The notes beneath the pieces are model-generated. The model was not told the DNA's origin. It was given only the letters and a program-made list of their open reading frames with translations, and made no database searches. From Polychytrium aggregatum (lineage: Eukaryota; Chytridiomycota; Chytridiomycetes; Polychytriales): DNA of 64,000 nt. The stretch spans positions 974,619 to 1,038,618 of the forward strand of contig NW_026516214.1 of assembly GCF_025602895.1 (NCBI RefSeq), given 5' to 3'. The translations under genes and the position numbers were made by a program. Shown here one piece after another: positions 8,070 to 15,962 of the stretch (positions within the stretch are counted from its first letter, which is position 1; every line of letters starts with the position of its first letter).

Positions 8070-11000
8070 AGGACCCGGCGAGTTGCCGCCATCCGACTCC
8101 GACCCCCGACGCTGAACTATTGACTCTCGCCACCGGACCTCACCTGATCAACTCTCTCATCGACGAACCCCACCGCATTGCCGCCAACCACGGCAAGGGA
8201 CTGCTTGTGATCGACGCCACCCTCAACGGCTCCCCGATCACCGTCCTCATCGACCCTGGTGCGACCAACTCGCACATCTCCGAGACCCTCGCCTCGACCC
8301 TCGACCTTCGAACCAAGACCACCGCCAACGCCGTCACGATGCCCAACGGCAAGTCCTTCCCGTCCTCCGTCACCGATCCCGTCGACCTCACCATCCACGA
8401 CTACCACGCCCGCATCAACCTCTTCACCGCGCCACTCACCTGGGACGTTATCCTCGGCAAGAACTGGCTCGACCAGACCAACCCCGAGATCGACTGGCCC
8501 TCCAACCGAATCAAGTTCTCGATCGACGGGAAGCACCACACTTGGACGGCATCGCGACCCGACACCGGAATGCCACTCACGACCCTCGAACTCCGATCCC
8601 AGTACCACATGTCGACCCAGCAGATCAACGCACTGGCTTCGACTCCCGGCGCCGTGTATGTTTGTACTCTGAGCAGTGACTTGAATACAGTTGCTGTTGA
8701 ACCCTACGACCCCGTTGCCCAACTTGCCCGTGTCCTCGAACCACTGACCCCCGAACACCGATCCATCATCGCAAAGTACCGCGATGCCTTCAACGAACTC
8801 AAGGAACTCCCGCCTCACCGACCCGGCATCGACATGAACATCCGACTCGACGACTCTGCCAAGCCAACCTGGTCGTCGCTCTACCAAATGTCGGCCGAAG
8901 AACTCGCTCGTCTCAAAGACGAACTCGACCGATTGCTCCGGATCGGCCACATCCGCAAGTCCGTCTCGCCCTTCGGCGCACCGATCTTCTGGGTCAAGCA
9001 GGGCGACAAGTTCCGACTCGTCTTTGACTTCCGCGCCCTCAACAAGATCACCGTCAAGGACCGCACCGCGCTGCCCAACATGCGCGAGATCATCGACCGC
9101 CTGTCCAAGTGCCGTGTCTTCTCCAAGCTCGACTTGCAACGCGGATTCCACCAGATCCGCATTGCCGACGCCGACACCCCCAAGACGGCCTTCAGGACCA
9201 AGTACGGCCACTTTGAGTGGCTTGTGATGCCCTTCGGCCTCGCCAACAGTCCCTCCGTGTTCCAAGCCGCGATGAACGACATCTTCCGCGAGTTCATCGA
9301 CGACTTTGTGTTCGTCTACATCGACGACATCCTGATCGCATCCGAGGACGAGGACCAGCACATCCGCCACATCGAACTGGTCCTCGACAAGATCCACCGA
9401 CACGGCTTCAAGATCCGACCCGAGAAGTGTTCGTTCTTCAACTCGACCGTCACCTATCTCGGCTTCATCATCGGCGAAGGACGCATCCAAGTGCATCCCT
9501 CGCGCATCGACGCCATCAAGAACTACCCGCGACCAACGACCGAACACGAACTCCGCAGCTTCCTCGGCTTGACCAACACCATCATGAGCTTTGTCCCTGG
9601 CTACGCTGCCCTCGCCGGTCCACTCTCGACTCTGATCACCACCCGCTCCGCCAACTCGACCAAGTCCGTCGTCTGGGACGACAACGCCATCGCCGCCTTC
9701 GAGCAGCTCAAGTTGCTCTCGCCTCAGTCGCTGCACATGGTCAACCCGGACAAGGACATTCACCTCTTCACCGACTGGTCCGAGTCAAGCGCATCGATTG
9801 GTGGATGGATCGGGCAGGACATGGACGGATCCGGCACGGTGCGCCCCATCGCTTTCAACTCGCAGAAACTGCACGGATCCGAACTCAACTACTCGCCCTA
9901 CAACGGCGAGCTGCTGTCGATCACCCGCCACCTCGACAAGTTCAAGAACTACCTCGTCGGCCGCAAAGTCTTCCTCCACACCGACCAGAAGGCGCTCAAG
10001 CACATCCTCGACTCCAAGACCCTCAACAAGCGCCAACAGCGAGCCATCGACACGATGCTGGACTTTGACCTCGAGATCCAGTGGATCCCCGGCTCGTGGA
10101 ACAAGGTCGCCGACGTGCTCTCGCGCACACCGACAGCCATCTCCAAGGCCGTCCAAGTCTCGATCATCAACGCGATTGTCAACCTCGGACCCTCGCCCGA
10201 CGATCTCTTGGACACCATCCGCACTCAGTACAGCTCCGACCCGATCCTGTCAGCACTGATCTCGGTCCTCCGCGACAACTCGACCGACGGACTCAAGCCG
10301 TGGATGAAGGCACAGCTGCACCGCTTCTCACTTCGACACGGGATTCTCTACTTCGACTCGACCCGCATCTGCATCCCCGGCAAGGACCTCCGCATCTCGA
10401 TCATCAAGGACCACCACGACTCTGTCTGTGCAGCTCACCCCGGCACCAACACGCTCTACAAGGCCATCTCGACACACTACTACTGGCCCGCCATGTCCAA
10501 GGACATTGCCGAGTGGGTCTCGCACTGCGACATCTGCCAGCGAGCCAAGATCCGACGACAACAAGCATACGGTCACTTCTCCCGGATCCCTGTGGCCACC
10601 CGCAAGATGGACACTGTCGCCCTCGACTTCATCCTCGGACTCCCGCCTGTCACGGACTCACTCTCGGGACGCACCTTCAACTCGATCACGATCTTTGTCG
10701 ACTCCCTCACCAAGTACGTCGTCCTGGTTCCTGGCAACAAGACCGACTCGGCCGAAGACGTCGCCCGCCAGTACTTCCGCGATGTCTTTGTGCACTTTGG
10801 ACTCGCCGGCACTTTCATCTCGGATCACGACACACGCTTCCGGTCGGCCTTCTGGACAGGACTTAACACTCTGCTCAAGACCGAACTCCGGATCGCCTTT
10901 GCCCACCACCACGAGGCCGCCGGACAAGTCGAACGCTTTGTGGCAACCGTCGCCGAGGCCATCCGCTGTTCGACTCTGGCCCTCGGCTCCCGCTGGATCG

Positions 11001-11764
11001 ATCAAGTGCCATACATCCAGTTCGCGCTCAACTCACACAGCTCAGCTTCGACTGGACATTCGCCCTTCTTCCTGATGCACGGTCAGCATCCTCGCACTCC
11101 TGCCAACACCGACATCATCGCCGAGTCCAACCCTGCAGCACAGTCGATCGAGGAGATGCAAGCGACTCTGGACTTGGTCTCGGACAACATCGGCAAGGCC
11201 CAGGACCGGGCCCTGTACTACGCCAACCGACATCGACGCGATATCAGCTACGACATTGGCGACCAAGTCCTGATCGACACGACCGCGTATCACTTCAGCA
11301 CGGACGACGTCACACCCTCCAAGATGCGGATGCCGTACTTGGGACCCTTCAAGATCATCGAGAAGATCGGAACGACTGGATATCGACTTCGACTCCCGAG
11401 GACCCTCCGATTTACAACCGAACTCCCCGCTTCCGCCCTCGTCCCCTACAACACACCATCGACCGACCAACTTGTGTTTGATGAACCCGGACCCAACCAC
11501 AACGACGAATCAGTGTTCGAAGCGATCATTGGACACAGGATCAACCGACGACGTCGACTTCCTGGATATCGACACGAGTTCTTGCTCCGCTGGCAGGGAT
11601 ACGACCCATCTTACGACTCGTGGGCACCACTGGCCGAACTCTTGGATGGAGGACTCGCAGATATCCACGACTTCCTCAGCCGCAACCGCAACCTTCCGGA
11701 AATGGACACACTGATCGACCTTTGCCAAGCACAAGTGCAACGCAACTCGGGATCGAAAAATTGA
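8033..11764 (+). CDS. pol: B1 pol: protease, RT, RNase H, integrase, chromodomain
   Basis: 1243 residues if entered by slippage. Domains in order: protease with IDPGATNSHI (DPG in place of the usual DTG/DSG) near nt 8250; RT with FDFRALN and YIDD in FVYIDDILIAS near 9320; RNase H with FTDWSESSASIGG; an HHCC finger (HHDSVCAAHPG...CDICQRAK). Integrase D-D-E residues sit within ALDFILGLPP, ISDHDTRF and GQVERF. A divergent chromodomain near 11520-11640 has FLLRWQGYDPSYDSWAP. The stop TGA (11762-11764) lies 34 nt before the 3' LTR. It acts with Gag in cytoplasmic particles and, as integrase, in the nucleus. The frame is unbroken, unlike that of B2. Confidence 0.93.
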   Translation, partial: RRGGNPWILRPLKDPASCRHPTPTPDAELLTLATGPHLINSLIDEPHRIAANHGKGLLVIDATLNGSPITVLIDPGATNSHISETLASTLDLRTKTTANAVTMPNGKSFPSSVTDPVDLTIHDYHARINLFTAPLTWDVILGKNWLDQTNPEIDWPSNRIKFSIDGKHHTWTASRPDTGMPLTTLELRSQYHMSTQQINALASTPGAVYVCTLSSDLNTVAVEPYDPVAQLARVLEPLTPEHRSIIAKYRDAFNELKELPPHRPGIDMNIRLDDSAKPTWSSLYQMSAEELARLKDELDRLLRIGHIRKSVSPFGAPIFWVKQGDKFRLVFDFRALNKITVKDRTALPNMREIIDRLSKCRVFSKLDLQRGFHQIRIADADTPKTAFRTKYGHFEWLVMPFGLANSPSVFQAAMNDIFREFIDDFVFVYIDDILIASEDEDQHIRHIELVLDKIHRHGFKIRPEKCSFFNSTVTYLGFIIGEGRIQVHPSRIDAIKNYPRPTTEHELRSFLGLTNTIMSFVPGYAALAGPLSTLITTRSANSTKSVVWDDNAIAAFEQLKLLSPQSLHMVNPDKDIHLFTDWSESSASIGGWIGQDMDGSGTVRPIAFNSQKLHGSELNYSPYNGELLSITRHLDKFKNYLVGRKVFLHTDQKALKHILDSKTLNKRQQRAIDTMLDFDLEIQWIPGSWNKVADVLSRTPTAISKAVQVSIINAIVNLGPSPDDLLDTIRTQYSSDPILSALISVLRDNSTDGLKPWMKAQLHRFSLRHGILYFDSTRICIPGKDLRISIIKDHHDSVCAAHPGTNTLYKAISTHYYWPAMSKDIAEWVSHCDICQRAKIRRQQAYGHFSRIPVATRKMDTVALDFILGLPPVTDSLSGRTFNSITIFVDSLTKYVVLVPGNKTDSAEDVARQYFRDVFVHFGLAGTFISDHDTRFRSAFWTGLNTLLKTELRIAFAHHHEAAGQVERFVATVAEAIRCSTLALGSRWIDQVPYIQFALNSHSSASTGHSPFFLMHGQHPRTPANTDIIAESNPAAQSIEEMQATLDLVSDNIGKAQDRALYYANRHRRDISYDIGDQVLIDTTAYHFSTDDVTPSKMRMPYLGPFKIIEKIGTTGYRLRLPRTLRFTTELPASALVPYNTPSTDQLVFDEPGPNHNDESVFEAIIGHRINRRRRLPGYRHEFLLRWQGYDPSYDSWAPLAELLDGGLADIHDFLSRNRNLPEMDTLIDLCQAQVQRNSGSKN

Positions 11765-11788
11765 TGGTTTGACTTGAGCACAATTTTT

Positions 11789-11798
11789 CTGGGGGGGA
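11789..11798 (+). other. B1 polypurine tract
   Basis: A run of seven G and one A directly before the 3' LTR (TGTCACAG at 11799), preceded by a T-rich stretch (ATTTTTCT). This is the usual context of the plus-strand primer. Confidence 0.75.
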
Positions 11799-12264
11799 TG
11801 TCACAGATCGCTCTGCCCGCCTAGCTGCACCGTCGCACTTGTGTCACTGTTTGCGTCGCACACTTTCCTTTTCCTTTGTCCTGTGACGCCTTTCCTTTTT
11901 CCTTGCTCTCATGTTGCACACGCCGCTCTGTTTTCCCTGCATTTGTCATCGACCATGCATTAGTCAGACGCTGTGTCACCCGCATTTGTCAGCCACCGAG
12001 CATTTGTCAGACTTTCACATGTTTCTCCGGTTAGCCGTTGCTGCCTGGCTGCTGTCCCGCCGCCTCCGCTGCTTCGCCCCCGCTGCGGCAGGCTTCGCCT
12101 CCGGGACCGCCAGACAGATAAATAGCCCGCCTTCACCCGCTCATGTTTCTGGTCATCACCTTCGACCCCAGACACACTTGACTCTAGATCCTAGCCTCGC
12201 TAAGATCAATAAAACCCTTCTCTATCTTTTTCTTTTGATCTCCTCTTGATCCCGTGATCTGACA
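11799..12264 (+). repeat. B1 3' LTR, uninterrupted
   Basis: 466 bp, TGTCACAG to GATCTGACA. It serves as the reference for the split 5' LTR, the B2 LTRs and the fragment at 13430. A CAATAAAA signal lies near 12207. Followed by the duplication AGAAT. Confidence 0.94.
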
Positions 12265-12269
12265 AGAAT

Positions 12270-12501
12270 CCTCTTGCCGAGCCTTTCGGGAGGGGAGGGA
12301 CAGCAACAGGCCTCTATAAAGCCTGGAAAGAGGAGCACAGTTGTGCGCGCGCCGTTTGGGGCGGGTGTGCCCGACCACAGGTGACGACACTGTTGGGCAG
12401 TCACACCAGGCACCCATGACACAGTGAGCGATTCTCGACTCGCGTACCTGATTCTATCCTTTCAACTTTCCAGCGCTCATATCCGTTACAGTTATTGAAT
12501 G
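12270..12501. other. Unassigned DNA with a TATA-like motif
   Basis: This is the right-hand continuation of 1-619 across the B1 insertion. It holds CTCTATAAAGCC (TATAAA at 12315-12320) and ends CCGTTACA near 12490, like several LTR ends in this window, so it may be the tail of another LTR. I find no partner copy or matching duplication and do not assign it. Confidence 0.35.
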
Positions 12502-12810
12502 TGTGACGGCTCGGCCCAGTCGCCACTGGTCACGGGGAACGGGTCGGGCTTGTGTGCGAGGAGGCTCCCCATAACTACCCCCACCGGGTCCTCCAAGGTT
12601 CCCACGATATATGAAGGGCGATGACCCTGCCGGGAGGGCCCAGCTTGACGAATCTTCTGTTCATCTCGCCTCAACGCCTGCGCTGTTGACCCACCTGTCT
12701 GAACGTACGACCGTTCCCACGGCGTTTGTTCCAGCCCGCCTGTGCCGACCTCGAATGCCAGAGCCTGCCGCACGCCGTCTCGTTTCCCAGCTCGTGTCCC
12801 GTTCCTAACA
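12502..12810 (+). repeat. Candidate solo LTR of an unassigned family
   Basis: 309 bp beginning TGTGACGG and ending CCTAACA, the TG...CA pattern and length of the other LTRs here. It is flanked by GAATG (12497-12501) and GAGTG (12811-12815), a 4 of 5 match to a target duplication. An internal CGATATATG could be a TATA box. No second copy is in the window, so orientation and family are unproven. Confidence 0.4.
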
Positions 12811-12815
12811 GAGTG

Positions 12816-13429
12816 CTGGAGATCTATATGCGCGCCAAAATATCTCAAGCGCGACAAGATTGAGGAAATCAATTGAAATATCGATGTTGATAGAGGAGTC
12901 ATCCATGCGATTGGGAGAGAAATGATAGCTTCCTGTTGGCGGAATAACCTCCAATTACACCATAACACAACAATAATTGGGACCATGCTCATCTGGGTGA
13001 CCTCTTCCATTGTCCCTGGAATTGGGGCAAGCGTAAGTTTGAGAATTCATAGCAGGTGAGAAACCGTTGATACAGGTCGAAAACAGACAGTTTTGTCGTA
13101 GCGACAGATAATAAGAATAAAGTTGGTCAAGATTTGGATATGAAGACTGAATAATAGTAGAAAGTGCAGACAACAAGATGGTTCCTGTGGAGATCGATCG
13201 AGAGGCACGAGCTGTAATAGTAATATAGACCTGCACAGGTTTGTCGCGACGATGCGTGGGAACACAGACTGAGCTGCCCGAAGTGAGATATGTTGAGTTG
13301 AAACTAGAGAAGTACACTGATGTCGTCCAGGATGACCAGTGCCATTGACAAGAGGTTTGTGAGCAGAAGAATAAGTTGTAAGATAATTGGATTGGAGTTG
13401 TGATAGAATAAACCCCACTCCTCTGGAAC
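12816..13429. other. AT-richer stretch without a recognised gene
   Basis: Base composition is visibly more AT-rich than in the surrounding elements. The longest frames are on the minus strand (12955-13317, 120 codons; an overlapping frame to 13418). They are Ser/Thr/Tyr-rich with no motif I recognise. It may be remaining host sequence, possibly an exon or intron, or a much-decayed element. Confidence 0.35.
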
Positions 13430-13773
13430 TGCCAGATTACGGGATCAAGAGGAAGTCAACGGCGGGTTCTTTATCTGTCTGGCGGTCCCGGAGGCGAAGC
13501 CTGCCACAGCGGGGGGGACAGCAGCCAGGCGGCAGCGGCTAACCGGAGAAACATGTGAAAGTCTGACTAATGCTCGGTGGCTGACAAATGCGGGTGACAC
13601 AGCGTCTGATTAATGCATGGTCGATGAGAAATGCAGGGAGCACAGAGCGGCGGGCGCAACATGAGAGCAAGGAAAAAGGAAAGGCGTTGCAGGACAAAGG
13701 AAAATGAAAGTGTGCGACTCAAACAGTGACACAAGTGCGACGGTCAGCCAAGTGGGGAGAGGAATCTGTGAAA
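13430..13773 (-). repeat. Decayed family B LTR with an internal deletion
   Basis: The left end matches the end of the B LTR in reverse (CAGATTACGGGATCAAGAGG) and the right part matches the rest, through GGTCCCGGAGGCGAAGCC to AATCTGTGA. The middle of the LTR, including the CAATAAAA region, is missing, and point differences are many. No internal element sequence adjoins it, so it is an old solo or truncated LTR. Confidence 0.7.
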
Positions 13774-13845
13774 AATGACTTTGAATCAAGGAACCGATGG
13801 TATGTTGGAGGGGTCTGCGTGCCTCTCTATTTCTCACGACTGAGC
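13774..13845. other. Short flank left of element H
   Basis: Nothing is recognised. The last five bases (TGAGC, 13841-13845) should be the left target duplication of H. Its right partner cannot be checked because the H 3' LTR is cut by A2. Confidence 0.4.
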
Positions 13846-14159
13846 TGTCATGAACTCCATCGGGTTCCTCTCCTCACGCGATTCAGACGAGTACCTCGCG
13901 CTGAAGCCAGGTGATTCGGGGAAAAAACCCGGGCTGTTCCCGAGTCCCGTAGTTGTAACCGCGCCAGACTGCAACGGTCCCTCGCCGACGTCGGTTGGCC
14001 TGCCTGCGCCGAGACTAGTCGCAGGTAAATACATCCCGCAGACGAGCCCCTTCCTTTGAGCTCGTCTTGCCTCTTGTTATTCCCGGTTGTGTCTCTCGTA
14101 TCGAATATATTTGGCATTTCCGTCTTCACCTCTCTCCTCCCGCTGTCGAGTCCCTGACA
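13846..14159 (+). repeat. H 5' LTR with promoter
   Basis: 314 bp, TGTCATGAAC to CCCTGACA. A weak TATA (TAAATA at 14026; the 3' LTR has TATAAA at the matching place) lies 38 nt before GTCTTGCCT (14064-14072), which is complementary to the primer site. Confidence 0.85.
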
Positions 14160-14161
14160 TT

Positions 14162-14170
14162 AGGCAAGAC
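14162..14170 (+). other. H self-primer binding site
   Basis: AGGCAAGAC, two bases after the LTR, is the exact complement of GTCTTGCCT at 14064-14072, 38 nt downstream of the TATA position. At 9 nt it is shorter than the 11-12 nt of A, C, F and G, which may reflect decay. Confidence 0.65.
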
Positions 14171-14209
14171 CTTCAACCTCCCCCCCCTCTTGCCCTGACC
14201 TTTCCTATC

Positions 14210-15385
14210 ATGTCTGGCCCCTCCATCACCGAACAGGATGCCGCCATCCTCAAAGCAACCGTCAGCCGTGTCGACGAGCACACTCAGGTGCTCGACCGAA
14301 GCTCAACCCAGCTGACCACTCAAGGGGCCGCTTTCAACGACCTTCGTGCCCTCGTCGCTCAAGACCAAGCCCAACGCCGTGCCGAGCTCAACGACGCCAT
14401 AGCCCTTGGGGTCCACGAGGCTCTTCAAGCCCTTCGAGCCGCCCCTGGTCCTGCCCCTGTTGACCGCTACCATGACGACCCCGAGCCCCAAGCCCAACAA
14501 GGTCGTCCCGTTCGCCCTGCCCGTCAGATCCGGCCGGCTCTTGGCGTTGCCGCAAGGATGGGCCCTCCAGAACGCTTCTCGGGCAAGGATCCAAGCCGCC
14601 TCAACGCCTTCTTGGCCCACTGTCGTCTCGTCTTCGCCTCCAATCCCCCGGACTACCCAACTGGAGTCGACAAGGTCTTCTACGCTCTATCCTACCTTGA
14701 TGGCACGGCCGCCGACTACATGGCGCCGTTCATCGAAAAGATAGAAGCCCCTTGGGAGGAGCAACCCGAGGTCATCAACAACTTCGAAGCCTTCTCCGAG
14801 GCCCTCCGCACCGCCTTCGGCCAAGTCCAACCTGCTGTTGCCGCCGCTCGTGACCTCGTCAAGCTCTCTCAAACCGGCTCCGCTGCCACTTATGCCTCCG
14901 AATTCCGTCGCCTCCGTATCCACCTTGCTGATTGGGGAGACAAGGCGCTCATGTTCCACTACGAGCACAATCTCAAGCCGTCGGTTCAGGAAGAGTTGTC
15001 CCGTCAAGAGTTCGACTCCCTCGAAGAGCTCATCAGCGCCTCAATCCTGATTGACAACCGACAGGAGGACCAACGCTCGCGCCGTTCGGCCCACCGCCCC
15101 TCGGCCCCTGGGCCACGCCAAGTCCCACGCCCAGTTTTCCAAGCTCCCCGTCCCCTCACCCCTGGTCCGCAGCCCATGGACTTGGGCCAGACGGGTGCCC
15201 GCCGACTGACCCCTGAGGAGAGGGAGGCCCTCCGACTGGCCGGGAAGTGCTACTACTGCAAGAAGGAAGGACATGTCGCCCTCCGCTGTCCCCTCAAGCT
15301 TGTCCCTCGCACTTCTCTTGTCCCCGCTCCCCTCGCCTCCGTGGATGCCAATAAACTCTCCGACCAGGAAAACTTCTCTGCCTAG
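14210..15385 (+). CDS. gag: H gag: capsid/nucleocapsid protein
   Basis: 391 residues from ATG 14210, the first ATG after the leader. The N-terminal third looks helical (heptad-like VSRVDEHTQVLDRSS). The gag core has FLAHCRLVF and KVFYALSYLDGTAADY near residues 145-175. A Pro/Arg-rich linker leads to a CCHC knuckle (CYYCKKEGHVALRC) near 350. It would form the particle and package RNA. The frame is open despite the strongly diverged LTRs. It ends six codons after the slippery site. Confidence 0.88.
   Translation: MSGPSITEQDAAILKATVSRVDEHTQVLDRSSTQLTTQGAAFNDLRALVAQDQAQRRAELNDAIALGVHEALQALRAAPGPAPVDRYHDDPEPQAQQGRPVRPARQIRPALGVAARMGPPERFSGKDPSRLNAFLAHCRLVFASNPPDYPTGVDKVFYALSYLDGTAADYMAPFIEKIEAPWEEQPEVINNFEAFSEALRTAFGQVQPAVAAARDLVKLSQTGSAATYASEFRRLRIHLADWGDKALMFHYEHNLKPSVQEELSRQEFDSLEELISASILIDNRQEDQRSRRSAHRPSAPGPRQVPRPVFQAPRPLTPGPQPMDLGQTGARRLTPEEREALRLAGKCYYCKKEGHVALRCPLKLVPRTSLVPAPLASVDANKLSDQENFSA
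15367..15373 (+). promoter_or_regulatory. H -1 frameshift site GGAAAAC
   Basis: Gag codons CAG GAA AAC TTC give G GAA AAC, a variant slippery heptamer known to work in visna virus. The protease frame is -1 to gag and open from here to 15669. The position relative to the gag stop matches GGGAAAC in the other families. Confidence 0.65.
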
Positions 15386-15929
15386 AAAAGGTCAGAGGAG
15401 CTTTCCTAGGCGAGTCGTTTACACCACAATCTCCTCCTGCCCCCGCTGTGCCATGCCATCTTGCTCCCGTTACCGTTTCTTTCTCCCCTACCATGCAACC
15501 TTGTCCTGATCCTGTCATAGAACCCCAACCTTCCATTGATATTCTCATACTGCACAACTCGGAGTCCATTGCCGCGACAGCTATGATTGACACTGGCGCG
15601 GTCACTTCTCTATGGACTCTGAGTTTGCAGCACGGCATAACCTTCCCACGTTTGCTTCTTCATTCCTGATTACCCTTGCTGATGGTTCTGCTCTGAAGTC
15701 CAGTCACAGTGTTTGTGTCCCGATGATCGCCGGTGACAATCACTCCGAAGAAGCTTCGTTCGCACTGATTGAGCTGGCGTCTCACCCCATCATTCTGGGA
15801 ATGGACTGGATCTCGAAGCACAAACCCCATTTTGATTGGTGCCACAATTCTGTCTTTCTCCCGTGCACGCCAATCCATTCCATGTCCTCCGTCTCCGAAG
15901 CTCCGCGTGAATCTTGTCCTCCCGTGCCT

Positions 15930-15962
15930 GAGTCCGAGTCCGAGTCCGAGTCCGAGTCCGAG
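15930..15962 (+). repeat. GAGTCC microsatellite within H pol
   Basis: Five tandem GAGTCC units plus a partial sixth encode alternating Glu-Ser in the linker between protease and RT. The period of six keeps the frame, so length changes would be tolerated. Confidence 0.85.

Larger units (their letters stand above)
625..12264 (+). mobile_element. Element B1: Ty3/gypsy chromovirus, family B, complete, split by A1
   Basis: The copy has two 466-bp LTRs (the first in two pieces, 625-875 and 6797-7011; the second 11799-12264), a tRNA-type primer-binding site, open gag and pol frames joined by a -1 slippery site, and a polypurine tract. It is flanked by the 5-bp duplication AGAAT (620-624 and 12265-12269). 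Element A1 is inserted in its 5' LTR with its own duplication CTGGC (871-875 and 6792-6796). Apart from that insertion nothing obvious disables it. B2 at the right end of the window is a second copy of the family. Confidence 0.93.

Noticed and set aside
8117-9763. 548-codon minus-strand ORF in B1 (and its mirror 61169-62815 in B2)
   Set aside because: It lies antisense to protease-RT. High third-position GC in pol removes antisense stops. Acidic/Gly/Val-rich, no motif; presence in both copies just follows from their near identity.
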